A DNA stretch of 64,000 nt from Streptomyces sp. Y2F8-2 (lineage in GTDB: Bacteria > Actinomycetota > Actinomycetes > Streptomycetales > Streptomycetaceae): NCBI RefSeq assembly GCF_014905555.1, contig NZ_BNGS01000007.1, positions 186,001 through 250,000 of the forward strand. Direction: 5' to 3'. A model generated the notes under the pieces. The model had not been told where the DNA came from, ran no database searches, and was given only the letters and a program-made list of their open reading frames with translations. A program made the translations under genes and the position numbers. Shown here piece by piece: positions 1-8,365 of the stretch; the stretch's first letter is position 1; each line of letters opens with the position of its first letter.

Positions 1-1906
1 CGGCGTCGTCGTATCCGGGCGCCGCCGGGCCGGTGGACTGTCGTGCTTCTTCCACGGCGGCCGTGCTCTCTTCCTGGTCGGCGGCCCGGGTGTCGAGGTC
101 GTCCGCCTGCTGTGCGACCACGGGCTCCGGGTCCTCGGCATGCGGCTCCGGCGCGGGCGCCTCGCCCTCGCGGGGGCCGGGAACCATGGCGACGGTCTCC
201 TGCACCGCCGGTTCCTCCTGCTGGGCGACGGCCGGAGCGGATTCCTCAGCGGGCTGCTGCTCCTGGGCGGGCAGGGGCGGCACGGTCAGCGCGTGCGGCG
301 GGGTGGGGGCCAGGTGCGGGGTGGTCGGCACGGTGCCCTCGACGGGCACGAACCGGCCGAACGACTGGTCCGCCTGGGGCTCCACGGGCGCTTCCGCCTG
401 CGCACCGGCGGTATCGGCCGGGACGCCGGGTGCGTCGGCGGGCACAGCGGGTACGGCGGCCGGCTCGTCACCCGCCTCCTGCTCGCCGTGCGCCTGGGCG
501 GGTCCGCCCACCGGCACGGCCTGCGCGGGCTCGGCGACCGCGGGCTGCGCCTCCTCGGGGGCCTGCTGCGGCGCGGGCTCGGTGAACAGTGCCGGGGCGT
601 CGGGAGTCCGGGCTTCGGTGTCCGTCAGGGGCACGTGCTGGTCCGCGGCCGGGGTCCCGCTGGTGTCGTGGGCCTGCTCGGCCGGGGTTCCGCTGGGGTG
701 GACCTGCTCGGCCGGGGCCTGGCCCGGATCGTGGACCTCCTGCGGGGCCGGGGCCTCGGCGACGGGTTCGTGGTCCTCGGCGGCGGGGGCCGTCGGGTGC
801 GCGGCAGGCGCCGGAACGGGGGCCTCTGCGGTCTGCGGGGCCGGCCCTGTTTCGGCCGCGGGCGCGGGCACGCCGATGTGCGCGTCACTGTCCACGGGCG
901 GTACGGCCCCGAAGTCAGGGGCGGCATCCGCCACGGGCACGGCGTCCGGGACCTGCGGGGCGAGCCCTGCGGGGGGCCCGTCCTGCGCCGGTGCGGCATC
1001 CGGTGCCGGTACGGCTCCGGGATGCTGGGAGCCGTCGTTGTGCCAGGCGTCGCCGTGCGAGCCGCCGTTGGGCACACCGTCCGACAGGACGTGCCCGGCG
1101 TCGTCGAACACCTCGGCCTGGCCTTGCTCGGGCATGCCGAGCGCGCCCTCCGGGGCCGGCACACCGTGAGCGGCCTGCGGGGCCGCCGGCGTCGGCTGCG
1201 GCATCTGCTGCGGCTCAGAGTCGACCAGCGGCCCGGAGCCCTGCGGGGCCTCGGGCGCGGCCTCGGCGGTCTCGGGCGCGGCCTCCGGGGCGACCGGCGC
1301 GGCGGTCGGCTGAACCGTCGGCGCGGGCTCGGGCGCCGGTGCCGGAACGACCGTTTCTGCGGCCGTCCCCTCGGTGCCCACCGGCGGCACGGTGTGCTGC
1401 TGCGGCGGAGGCCCCCAGGGGACCGCTCCCTGCGGGGAGTTCTCCCCCGGCTGCGGCACGTCGAGGTACTCGGGACCGGTCGTGGGCGGCCCTGAGGGGC
1501 GCATCGGGGCGTCCGCCGGACCACGGTCGGAGAGCGTGCGCACCGGGCTCGCGGAGGTGTCCGGGATGGGCGGGCCGAGGTGCAGCGGGCGGCGCGGCGT
1601 CGGCTGCTGAGCGGGCCCCGGAGGCGGCGTGCGGACCGCGCCGACGTCGATGGAGCCGCTGTCCCGGCCGGCCGCCTCGTGCGGACCCGGCTCGTGGGGA
1701 TACGGCGCCGGAGCCGGGGCGTGCTGCGGCATCTCGTTGCTCCATGGGCCCTGCTGGCCCGGCATCAGGAGCAGGTCGTCGTCCTCGGGGGTGCTGTCGG
1801 AAGGGTCGAGGTAGGTGTACGCGCCCGGCGCGAGGACGCCCGGCTGCTCCACCATGCCTGCGTTCTCCGGCAGCCCCTCGCCCGGGACCTGGCCGGTGTC
1901 GGTCAT
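1..1906 (-). CDS. Partial: long Pro/Ala/Glu-rich N-terminal region, probably of CobT (nicotinate-nucleotide-dimethylbenzimidazole phosphoribosyltransferase)
   Basis: An open frame starts at ATG 1906 (MTDTGQVPGEG...) behind a GAGGGG ribosome site and runs off the left edge without a stop, giving 635 codons. Everything visible is low complexity: runs of PA, AP and EAP with almost no hydrophobic core, so it should be disordered and cytoplasmic. No catalytic domain lies within the window. I recall Streptomyces CobT proteins carrying this kind of N-terminal extension with a very similar opening, and the neighbour upstream is cobL, so I infer CobT, which attaches alpha-ribazole precursors to the lower ligand of cobalamin. 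The identity rests on memory of the N-terminus and on context. The reading frame itself is well supported by third-position GC and the absence of stops over 1.9 kb. Confidence 0.6.
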   Translation of the reverse strand, partial: MTDTGQVPGEGLPENAGMVEQPGVLAPGAYTYLDPSDSTPEDDDLLLMPGQQGPWSNEMPQHAPAPAPYPHEPGPHEAAGRDSGSIDVGAVRTPPPGPAQQPTPRRPLHLGPPIPDTSASPVRTLSDRGPADAPMRPSGPPTTGPEYLDVPQPGENSPQGAVPWGPPPQQHTVPPVGTEGTAAETVVPAPAPEPAPTVQPTAAPVAPEAAPETAEAAPEAPQGSGPLVDSEPQQMPQPTPAAPQAAHGVPAPEGALGMPEQGQAEVFDDAGHVLSDGVPNGGSHGDAWHNDGSQHPGAVPAPDAAPAQDGPPAGLAPQVPDAVPVADAAPDFGAVPPVDSDAHIGVPAPAAETGPAPQTAEAPVPAPAAHPTAPAAEDHEPVAEAPAPQEVHDPGQAPAEQVHPSGTPAEQAHDTSGTPAADQHVPLTDTEARTPDAPALFTEPAPQQAPEEAQPAVAEPAQAVPVGGPAQAHGEQEAGDEPAAVPAVPADAPGVPADTAGAQAEAPVEPQADQSFGRFVPVEGTVPTTPHLAPTPPHALTVPPLPAQEQQPAEESAPAVAQQEEPAVQETVAMVPGPREGEAPAPEPHAEDPEPVVAQQADDLDTRAADQEESTAAVEEARQSTGPAAPGYDDA

Positions 1907-2249
1907 GCGTACCCCTCGCCCATCGGTTAGTGCTTCTACGACCAGCTGGCCCGGAACGGCACGCCGACCGCCCGCAGTGAAGAACGAGCGTGCGTGCCCA
2001 GCGGCACGAACGACCCGCCCACAATGACGACAAAGCCATTGAACGGCATTGTCCCGGTCGTCCCGCCGTCGCGACAGGGTGATCCGCGACGGCCCGCTGT
2101 GGACTGCGCCACGTTGCGCGCCCTCCGGTCCGGCCGCACCGTCTCCACCCCAAAAGAGGTGCGCTTTCCGGACATTGACTGATGAATGCCGGATCACCCG
2201 AGTACGGTACGACAGTCGGCCAGCCTACCGCGCCGGTACGACAACCGGA
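1907..2249. other. 343-bp intergenic region between cobL and the putative cobT
   Basis: No convincing ORF is seen. A minus-strand frame at 1936-2175 is short and resembles nothing. I looked for the conserved cobalamin-riboswitch B12 box on both strands and did not find it. The region must hold the 3' end signals of cobL and possibly a promoter for the leftward gene starting at 1906. No clear hairpin terminator is visible. Confidence 0.5.
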
Positions 2250-3458
2250 TCACGGGGAGCGTTCGGCCAATCGGCCGCTGAGCAGGAACGCGACGCTCCG
2301 CTCCTTCTCCGTCCAGGCCCGCGTGTCGAGTTCGACGGACTGCAGCAGGGCGCACTCGACGTCGTAGCCGTGTTCCGTGAGGTCCCTGCCGACGAGTTCG
2401 GCCGCGTCGCGGGTCGCGGCGTGGGTCACGATGCGCTGCGGACGGCGGTCGGCGACCGCGGAGACGACCGCCGCTCCCCCGCCGCCGACGCGGACGACGT
2501 CCGGTTCCGGCAGGTTCTCCAGGATGTGCGGGGCGGTGCCGTGCACGACCTGGAGCTGGACGCCGAAGTGGCGTGCGGCGGCCGTGGTACGGCCGCATGC
2601 GTCGCCGTCCTGGTCGACGGCGATGACGGCGGCCCCGCAACGGGCGGCCTCCACGGCGAACGCGCCGCTGCCGCTGCCGATGTCCCACACCAGGTCGCCC
2701 ACCCTGGGCCCGAGGCGGGCGAGTTGGGTGGCCCGCAGCAGGTCCGTTTCCCCTTCGCCGAGTCCCCCGCCGTAGGCCTCGGCGGGCAGGGCCCAGCCGC
2801 GCGGTCCGGCGCCCGGGTCGCGGCCGGCGATCCAGCCGCCGTCGGCCGCGGTGACCGGTCCGCCGATGACGATGACGACGTTGGGGTCGCGCCAGGTGTG
2901 GTCGGCGGCCTTGTCCGAGGTGACGACGGTGACCTGTTCGCGTCCGGTGCCCAGCTCCTCGCAGATGACGAAGGTGCGGTGGACGCCGTCGAGGAGCAGT
3001 CCCAGTTCGGCGGGTCCGGCGCCCGGTGAGGTGAGGACCGCGACTTTGGCGTGGGCGCGGCATACGTTGACCGCGCGTCGCAGGGTGCGGCGGTGTGCGA
3101 CGACCACCTGTGCGTCGTCCCATGGCATCCCGGCGCGCGCGAAGGCGGCGGCCACGGAGGAGACCGCGGGGACGACTTCGACCTCCAGTCCGTACTCGGG
3201 GGCGCGCAGCGTGCGTACGACACCGAAGAAGCCCGGGTCGCCGTCGGCGAGGACGACGGCGGTGCCGCGGTGGGCGGCGATACGGCGGGCGGCGAGCGCG
3301 ACACTGCCGAGGCGGATGCGCTCGGCGGCCGGAGGCACTTCGGGAAGGGCGAGGTGGTGGGCCGCGCCGGCGACGAGCGTGGCGGCCCCGAGGGCGGAGC
3401 GCGCCGCGGCGGTCAGCGGCGAGCCGTCCCAGCCGATCACCGTGACCCGGTCGGCCAT
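2250..3458 (-). CDS. cobL: Precorrin-6Y C5,15-methyltransferase (decarboxylating), CobL (CbiE-CbiT fusion)
   Basis: 402-aa cytoplasmic enzyme of corrin-ring synthesis. It adds methyl groups from S-adenosylmethionine at C5 and C15 of precorrin-6B and decarboxylates the acetate side chain. Residues 1 to about 200 are the CbiE tetrapyrrole methylase half, with the substrate/SAM loop GDPGFFG at about 73-79. Residues 205-402 are the CbiT half with the Rossmann SAM motif DIGSGSG at about 259-265. Length fits the fused CobL type seen in aerobic-pathway organisms. The ATG at 3458 gives a typical N-terminus (MADRVTVIGWDG). It lies upstream of the long CobT-like frame on the same strand, consistent with a cobalamin group, although 343 bp separates them. 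Confidence 0.93.
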   Translation of the reverse strand: MADRVTVIGWDGSPLTAAARSALGAATLVAGAAHHLALPEVPPAAERIRLGSVALAARRIAAHRGTAVVLADGDPGFFGVVRTLRAPEYGLEVEVVPAVSSVAAAFARAGMPWDDAQVVVAHRRTLRRAVNVCRAHAKVAVLTSPGAGPAELGLLLDGVHRTFVICEELGTGREQVTVVTSDKAADHTWRDPNVVIVIGGPVTAADGGWIAGRDPGAGPRGWALPAEAYGGGLGEGETDLLRATQLARLGPRVGDLVWDIGSGSGAFAVEAARCGAAVIAVDQDGDACGRTTAAARHFGVQLQVVHGTAPHILENLPEPDVVRVGGGGAAVVSAVADRRPQRIVTHAATRDAAELVGRDLTEHGYDVECALLQSVELDTRAWTEKERSVAFLLSGRLAERSP

Positions 3459-3586
3459 CGTCGTCAGTCTCCAGGTTTTTCGCGCAGGTCGTCAGGGGGC
3501 AGCCCGTACGGCGGGCTCCGTGAGGGTATCCCGTTCGGCTGGGTGCACTCGCCCCGGGCTCGGCCCGTGGGAGCGGTCCCTCGCGG

Positions 3587-4225
3587 TCAGTTCCAGTTGG
3601 GGAACGACGTGAAACCCCCCGTGTCGGCCAGCTCGTCGCTGACCCCGTCGAGGTCCTCCGGCAGCAGGCTCCACACGATGAAGTCGGTCCGTACGTCCGT
3701 CCAGGTGCCGTCCTCCGCACGGACGTGCGCTATGCAGGCGTTGCGCAGGACGCCCTCGCTGATGCAGCCGATCTTCTGGGCGACCTGCTGGGAGGCGGTG
3801 TTGTCGGCCGCGGTGCGCAGTTCGATCCGTTCGAAGTTCTGGTCGCCGAAGAGCCATTGGGCGGTCGCGAGCGCGGCTTCGGAGGCGTAGCCCTCGCCGC
3901 GTGCCCAGGGCGCGATGATGTACGACAGTTCGGTGGACCGTACATGCCAGTTGGTCTTGGTGAGCTGGATGACGCCCACCAGGCGCTGGGTGAGGAACTC
4001 GGTGACGGCGAGGTCGAGGCCGCGGCCCGCGGCGCGTTCGGCGGGCGCGTGCTCGGTGATCCAGGTGCGGGCGCCCTCCTCGGTGAACGGCTGGGGCACG
4101 TCGGTCCAGGCGCCGACCAGCTCGTCGTTCATCATCTCGGCCAGCGCGGGAACGTCGTCCTCGTCGAGAGGGCGCAGGACCAAACGCTCCGTGCTGATGG
4201 AGACGTTGGGAAAGGTGCTCGTCAT
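3587..4225 (-). CDS. GNAT-family N-acetyltransferase (RimJ/RimL type)
   Basis: 212-aa protein with the N-terminal signature of the RimJ/RimL branch (STERLVLRPLDEDD), a central strand-turn (GVIQLTKTNW), and the acetyl-CoA binding segment around residues 109-125 with R-G-E-G-Y-A-S-E. The C-terminal A-D-N-T-A-S-Q-Q-V-A-Q-K-I-G-C segment is the usual helix placing the co-substrate. Such enzymes acetylate amino groups of ribosomal proteins, antibiotics or small metabolites; the substrate cannot be read here. It stands alone between cobL and metQ on the same strand, with 128 and 176 bp either side, so is probably monocistronic. Confidence 0.85.
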   Translation of the reverse strand: MTSTFPNVSISTERLVLRPLDEDDVPALAEMMNDELVGAWTDVPQPFTEEGARTWITEHAPAERAAGRGLDLAVTEFLTQRLVGVIQLTKTNWHVRSTELSYIIAPWARGEGYASEAALATAQWLFGDQNFERIELRTAADNTASQQVAQKIGCISEGVLRNACIAHVRAEDGTWTDVRTDFIVWSLLPEDLDGVSDELADTGGFTSFPNWN

Positions 4226-4401
4226 TGCGCCGCTCCGTAACCTTCGAAAAACCGTCAGGGCCTGCTGAACTGCCCAGCATGCAGCATCGAGGCGGCGAAA
4301 CGCACCACGGGGTCCACACCCGGTGAGGGCGCGGACCCGGTGCGTGGCGATACGCGGTGTACGCGGTCGTACGCGGCGCCGACGGCGGTCGACGGGCGGG
4401 A

Positions 4402-5235
4402 TCAGAAGGACGCGATGACCGATCCCTGGTACTTGTCCTCGATGAACTTCTTGACCTCGGGCGAGACCAGGAGCTTGGCCAGCTTCTTGACCCGCGGGTC
4501 GTCCTCGTCGCCCTTCTTGACCGCGAGGAAGTTGCCGTAGGGGTTGTTCTTCGCGGACTCAAGGACGAGGGCGTCCTTGGCGGGCTTGAGACCGGAGGAG
4601 ATGGCGTAGTTGCCGTTGATCACCGCGGCGTCCACGTCGTCCAGGGAGCGCGGAGTCTGGGCCGCCTCCAGCTCCTTGAACTTGAGGTTCTTCGGGTTCT
4701 TGGAGATGTCCCGCGGGGTCGCCTCGTTGCCCACGCCGCTCTTGAGCGTGATGAGCCCGTTCGCGTCGAGCAGCTTGAGCGCACGCGCCTCGTTGACCGT
4801 GTCGTTCGGGATGGCGACGGTCGCACCGCTCTTCAGCTCGTCGGCCTTCTTGATCTTGTGGGAGTACAGGCCGAGCGGCTCCAGGTGCACCGTGACGACG
4901 GGCACGATGTGGGTGCCGTTCTTCTTGTTGAAGTCGTCGAGGTACGGCTGGTTCTGGAAGTAGTTGGCACCGACCGACCCGTCCTCGGTCGCCGTGTTCG
5001 GCGTGACGTAGTCGGTGAACTCCTTGACCTGAAGGTCGAGGCCCGCCTTCTTCGCCAGGTTGTCCTTGACGAAGTTGAGGATCTCGGCGTGCGGGGTGGG
5101 GCTCGCGGCGACGACGAGCGGGCCGTCGGAGCCAGAGGAGGCGGAGCTGCTCTTGCCGGAGCCGCAGGCGCTGAGCCCGAAGGTGAGGGCTCCCGCGGCG
5201 AGGACGGCGGTGGTGATCTTGGCGGTGTTACGCAC
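4402..5235 (-). CDS. metQ: D-methionine ABC transporter substrate-binding lipoprotein MetQ
   Basis: 277-aa NlpA/MetQ-family lipoprotein. The signal peptide (MRNTAKITTAVLAAGALTFG) ends in lipobox L-S-A-C, with Cys24 the lipidation site. The mature part shows the family blocks for binding methionine: PHAEIL near residue 50, NYFQNQPYL at about 93, and VNEARALKLLDANGLI at about 155. It captures methionine outside the membrane and passes it to MetI. It is the last gene of metN-metI-metQ, 80 bp after metI, and has its own AAGGAAAGG-type ribosome site before ATG 5235. Confidence 0.95.
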   Translation of the reverse strand: MRNTAKITTAVLAAGALTFGLSACGSGKSSSASSGSDGPLVVAASPTPHAEILNFVKDNLAKKAGLDLQVKEFTDYVTPNTATEDGSVGANYFQNQPYLDDFNKKNGTHIVPVVTVHLEPLGLYSHKIKKADELKSGATVAIPNDTVNEARALKLLDANGLITLKSGVGNEATPRDISKNPKNLKFKELEAAQTPRSLDDVDAAVINGNYAISSGLKPAKDALVLESAKNNPYGNFLAVKKGDEDDPRVKKLAKLLVSPEVKKFIEDKYQGSVIASF

Positions 5236-5315
5236 GAAAAGTGCCTTTCCTTATGGGTGGTGCGACCCCGTCATGGTTCACGGGGAGTTCAGGGGATATG
5301 CGGGCGTGGCGTGGC

Positions 5316-6053
5316 TCAGGCGACCTTGCTCACATCGGCCGTCGCGGGCTCCTTCGCCTTCAGCAGCCGCAGCTTCGGCGCCGGTCCCGAGCGGCCGCCG
5401 CGGCGGTGCAGGGCGCGGGCCGCGAAGTCGCCGGCGAACTGGATGAGCGAGATGACGACGGCCAGGACCGCCACGGTGATCCACATCAGCTGGGTCTCGA
5501 AGCGCTGGTAGCCGTAGCGGATGGCGATGTCGCCGAGGCCGCCGGCGCCGACCGTGCCGGCCATCGCCGAGTAGCCGATGAGGGCGACGACGGTGGTCGT
5601 CGCGGAGGAGATCAGGGAGGGCAGGGCCTCCGGTACGAGGACCTTGCGCACGACGGTCCAGGTGTTGCCGCCCATCGCCTGCACGGCCTCGACGAGGCCG
5701 CCGTCCACTTCGCGGACAGCCGTCTCGACGAGGCGCGCGAAGAACGGGATGGCGCCGATGGCGAGCGGCACGATGGCGGCCTCGCGGCCGATCGTCGTCC
5801 CCGTGACCCAGCGCGTGAAGTTCATCAGCGCGACCATCAGGATGATGAACGGCATCGAGCGGGCGATGTTCACGACCTGCCCGAGGACCTTGTTGGCCAC
5901 GATGTTCTGGAGCAGTCCGCCACGGTCGGTCAGCACCAGGAGCACGCCGAGCGGCAGACCGCCGACGACGGCGATGAGGGTGGACCAGCCGACCATGTAG
6001 AGGGTGTCCCAGGAGGCCTGGGACAGCAGGGGCTGCATCTCGGACCAGGTCAC
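5316..6053 (-). CDS. metI: Methionine ABC transporter permease MetI
   Basis: 245-aa integral membrane protein with five to six predicted membrane segments and the BPD-transp-1 EAA loop (V-E-A-V-Q-A-M-G-G-N-T) at about residues 123-133, which contacts the MetN ATPase. Family members form a homodimeric channel for methionine. The start ATG at 6053 overlaps the metN stop as ATGA, implying translational coupling. The C-terminal tail after the last membrane segment is charged and Lys/Arg-rich. Confidence 0.95.
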   Translation of the reverse strand: MTWSEMQPLLSQASWDTLYMVGWSTLIAVVGGLPLGVLLVLTDRGGLLQNIVANKVLGQVVNIARSMPFIILMVALMNFTRWVTGTTIGREAAIVPLAIGAIPFFARLVETAVREVDGGLVEAVQAMGGNTWTVVRKVLVPEALPSLISSATTTVVALIGYSAMAGTVGAGGLGDIAIRYGYQRFETQLMWITVAVLAVVISLIQFAGDFAARALHRRGGRSGPAPKLRLLKAKEPATADVSKVA

Positions 6054-7084
6054 TTGGCACCTTCCTTCACCAGTGCGCGCTCCTGCCCCACCACGTCGAT
6101 CTGCAGACCCTGTTCGCGCAGGAAGCCGATCGGCACGACGTTGTCCTCGTAGCGGCCGGGCAGTTCGATGCGCATCCGGCCGACCTGGAGGCCGCCGACG
6201 GTGTCGATGGCAGCGCCCAGGATCGAGATGTCGATGTTGTAGGTGCGGGACAGCTGGGAGATGACGGGCTGGGTGGCGGTCTCGCCCTGGAAGGTGACGT
6301 CGACGACGGTCCGGTCGCCGCCGGACGCCTCACCGCCCACCGGGAAGAGGGCGGAGGCCAGGTGGGAGCCGGGGGTGGCGAGCAGTTCACCGACCGTGCC
6401 GGACTCGACGATGCGGCCCTTCTCCATGAGGGCGGCCGAGTCGCAGACGCTCTTGACGACGTCCATCTCGTGGGTGATGAGCAGGACGGTCAGGCCGAGC
6501 TGCCGGTTGAGGTCGCGCAGCAGCTGGAGGATGGAACGGGTCGTCTCCGGGTCGAGAGCGCTGGTCGCCTCGTCGGAGAGCAGCACCTTGGGGTCGCCGG
6601 CGAGGGCGCGGGCGATGCCGACGCGCTGCTTCTGGCCGCCGGAGAGCTGGGCCGGGTAGGCCTTGGCCTTGTCGGCGAGACCGACGAGGTCGAGGAGCTC
6701 GAGGGCCTTGCGGGAGCGTTCCTTCCCGGACTTGCCGAGGATCTCCAGGGGCAGCTCGACGTTGTCCTGGACGGTGCGCGAGGACAGCAGGTTGAAGTGC
6801 TGGAAGACCATGCCGATCCGGCTGCGCGCCCTGCGCAGCTCCTTGCCGGCGCGTGGCCCGCGACCGGCGAGCGCGGTCAGGTCCTGGCCGGCCACGGTGA
6901 CCGTGCCGGAGGTGGGGCGCTCCAGGAGGTTGACGCAGCGGATGAGCGAGGACTTGCCGGCGCCGGACTGGCCGATGACGCCGTACACCTCGCCTTCGCG
7001 TACGTGCAGGTCGACGCCGTCGAGGGCGGTCACTTCGCGGCCGCGCGAACGGTAGACCTTGGTCAGGCCCGATGTGGTGATCAC
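6050..7084 (-). CDS. metN: Methionine ABC transporter ATP-binding protein MetN
   Basis: ATPase that powers methionine uptake. It has Walker A GQSGAGKS, signature LSGGQKQRVGIARAL, Walker B VLLSDEATSALD and the H-loop LLITHEMDVV, followed by the C-terminal NIL domain (last 90 residues) that senses methionine in this family. The frame is open to 7168 (372 aa), but homologues start near VITTSGLTKVYRSRG. GTG 7084, with GACGGA a few bases upstream, gives 344 aa and is preferred; ATG 7144 is an alternative. First gene of metNIQ. A 203-nt leader containing a Cys/Met-rich mini-ORF precedes it, so expression may be controlled by attenuation. Confidence 0.93.
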   Translation of the reverse strand: MITTSGLTKVYRSRGREVTALDGVDLHVREGEVYGVIGQSGAGKSSLIRCVNLLERPTSGTVTVAGQDLTALAGRGPRAGKELRRARSRIGMVFQHFNLLSSRTVQDNVELPLEILGKSGKERSRKALELLDLVGLADKAKAYPAQLSGGQKQRVGIARALAGDPKVLLSDEATSALDPETTRSILQLLRDLNRQLGLTVLLITHEMDVVKSVCDSAALMEKGRIVESGTVGELLATPGSHLASALFPVGGEASGGDRTVVDVTFQGETATQPVISQLSRTYNIDISILGAAIDTVGGLQVGRMRIELPGRYEDNVVPIGFLREQGLQIDVVGQERALVKEGAK

Positions 7085-7287
7085 TGGGTTTCCGTCACTG
7101 TCGAGTGCAGGGCGTGGGTGTGCGCCGGGCACGGGTGCGTGCATGGCAACGCGGCACGGTTCTCGCAAGGGCGATGGAACCGGGGAGAACGTGTGCGCGG
7201 GGGGTCAGTCGCGTACGACGCGTGCGTACGGACATGCCACGGCGGTCTCGCTTCGGGGCGCGGGACTCTGGGTGGTGCGGGGGCCCT

Positions 7288-7374
7288 CTAGCAGGCGCAC
7301 ATTCGACACATACAACGAGCACCGGGCGTCATGGTCGCCTCGGTCGCAGCAGTGCGGCAGCTCGTCGTGGTCAT
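7288..7374 (-). CDS. Putative Cys/Met-rich leader peptide upstream of metNIQ
   Basis: 28-codon ORF from ATG 7374 to TAG, too short for standard gene calling. Its last eight residues read C-M-C-R-M-C-A-C, so four Cys and two Met sit immediately before the stop, as in amino-acid-responsive attenuators. There is no Shine-Dalgarno. Instead a TTTACT hexamer at 7382-7387 ends 7 nt before the ATG, as expected for a leaderless transcript starting at the A. C-rich RNA follows the stop (about 7287-7250), then 203 nt to the metN GTG. Poly-cysteine leaderless uORFs that attenuate sulfur genes are documented in mycobacteria; I infer an analogous role here. Codon use (GCT, CGT, TGT, CGA) is atypical for a Streptomyces gene. 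Confidence 0.6.
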   Translation of the reverse strand: MTTTSCRTAATEATMTPGARCMCRMCAC

Positions 7375-7381
7375 GGATGCA

Positions 7382-7387
7382 AGTAAA
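7382..7387 (-). promoter_or_regulatory. -10 hexamer TTTACT for the metNIQ leader transcript
   Basis: TTTACT lies 7 nt upstream of the leader-peptide ATG on the minus strand. With normal -10 to start spacing the mRNA would begin at or next to that ATG. No convincing -35 hexamer is seen at 17-18 bp. Confidence 0.45.
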
Positions 7388-7535
7388 GCAGACGCCGGAC
7401 CGTGACCTGACACGACTGTCCGAATAGCGGACGGATGGCGCCGGTTGTGGTCAACGCCACGGCCGGCGGGGCGGTGCCGCGGCCGGCCACGGGGGCGGGG
7501 ACATCAGTGCTTTTGGCCCGTAATAGGGTCGCGGC

Positions 7536-7895
7536 ATGCTTGATGCCCTGACGCTGGCGACCGGTGTCGCCGCGCTGCTGCTCGCCGCCTGGTGCGGCTG
7601 GGCCGCGTACCGTGATCAGCCCACGAAGGACTGGCACTTCATCGGCATGGCCGTGGTGACGCTGGTGGCCCTCGTCCAGCTGGTCGTGGGCATCGTCCAA
7701 CTGGCGCGGGGCGAGAAGCCTGCGCAGGGCACGACGATCTTCGTGGCGTATCTGCTGGGCGCCTTCGCGTGCATCCCGGCGGCGGGCTTCATGTCGCTGG
7801 CCGAGCGCACCCGGTGGGGTTCGGTGACGGTCGCGGCCGGCGGTGTGGTCCTCGCCGTGCTGGAGGTGCGGCTCTATGACATCTGGGGAGGCTGA
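7536..7895 (+). CDS. Small four-helix membrane protein of unknown function
   Basis: 119-aa protein with four predicted membrane helices at about residues 5-26, 36-58, 67-88 and 95-114, joined by short charged loops. No catalytic or metal-binding motif is visible and I do not recognise the family. The start ATG 7536 lacks a ribosome site. A TAGGGT hexamer at 7524-7529 ends 6 nt before it, so the mRNA may be leaderless. It is followed one base after its stop by a second small membrane protein and probably forms a two-gene unit with it, divergent from metNIQ. Confidence 0.8.
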   Translation: MLDALTLATGVAALLLAAWCGWAAYRDQPTKDWHFIGMAVVTLVALVQLVVGIVQLARGEKPAQGTTIFVAYLLGAFACIPAAGFMSLAERTRWGSVTVAAGGVVLAVLEVRLYDIWGG

Positions 7896-7896
7896 G

Positions 7897-8328
7897 ATGA
7901 CGGCCACGCAGGAGAAGCCGACCAGGACGCGGCTCATCGGCGGGCCCGGCATGCTGCTGGTGTGGCTGTACGGGGTGATGGTGGTCGGGGCGGTGTCGCG
8001 GTCGGTCGTACAGATCTCGACGCAGTTCGACAAGGCTCCGCTCGCGTACTCCCTGTCCGCGGTCGCCGGCGTCGTCTACGGATTCATCACGTACTCGCTG
8101 GTGCGTGGCGGCGAGACGGCCCGCCGGGCGGCGTTGGTGTGCTGTGCGGCCGAGCTGGTCGGTGTGCTCACCGTCGGGACGTGGACCCTGGTCGAGCCGT
8201 CCGCCTTTCCCGACGCGACCGTGTGGTCGGACTACGGCATGGGGTACGTCTTCATTCCGGTGCTGCTGCCGCTGTCGGCCATGTACTGGTTGCGGAAGGG
8301 GGCCGCGCGTCAGGCGGAGGCGGCCTGA
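7897..8328 (+). CDS. Small four-helix membrane protein, partner of the upstream gene
   Basis: 143-aa protein with a charged N-terminus (MTATQEKPTRTRLIG) and four predicted membrane helices at about 17-40, 52-74, 82-105 and 113-133. ATG 7897 is one base after the preceding TGA and follows a GGGGAGGCTGAG stretch, so the two genes are read together. The sequence gives no enzymatic motif. Interaction of the two products is only inferred from their coupling and similar topology. Confidence 0.8.
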   Translation: MTATQEKPTRTRLIGGPGMLLVWLYGVMVVGAVSRSVVQISTQFDKAPLAYSLSAVAGVVYGFITYSLVRGGETARRAALVCCAAELVGVLTVGTWTLVEPSAFPDATVWSDYGMGYVFIPVLLPLSAMYWLRKGAARQAEAA

Positions 8329-8340
8329 GCCCGGCGGGAC

Positions 8341-8358
8341 GCGCCCCTTTCGGGGCGC
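8341..8358. terminator. Bidirectional hairpin between convergent genes
   Basis: GCGCCCC-TTTC-GGGGCGC, a perfect 7-bp stem lying between the membrane-protein pair and the convergent acetyltransferase ending at 8366. Position and symmetry suit a terminator for both. Confidence 0.65.
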
Positions 8359-8365
8359 TCTTCCC

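Noticed and set aside
1907..2249. Cobalamin riboswitch between cobL and cobT
   Set aside because: The conserved B12-box sequence and surrounding stems were looked for on both strands and not seen.
7085..7440. SAM riboswitch in the metNIQ leader
   Set aside because: The expected four-way junction signatures are not recognisable; the Cys/Met mini-ORF explains the leader better.
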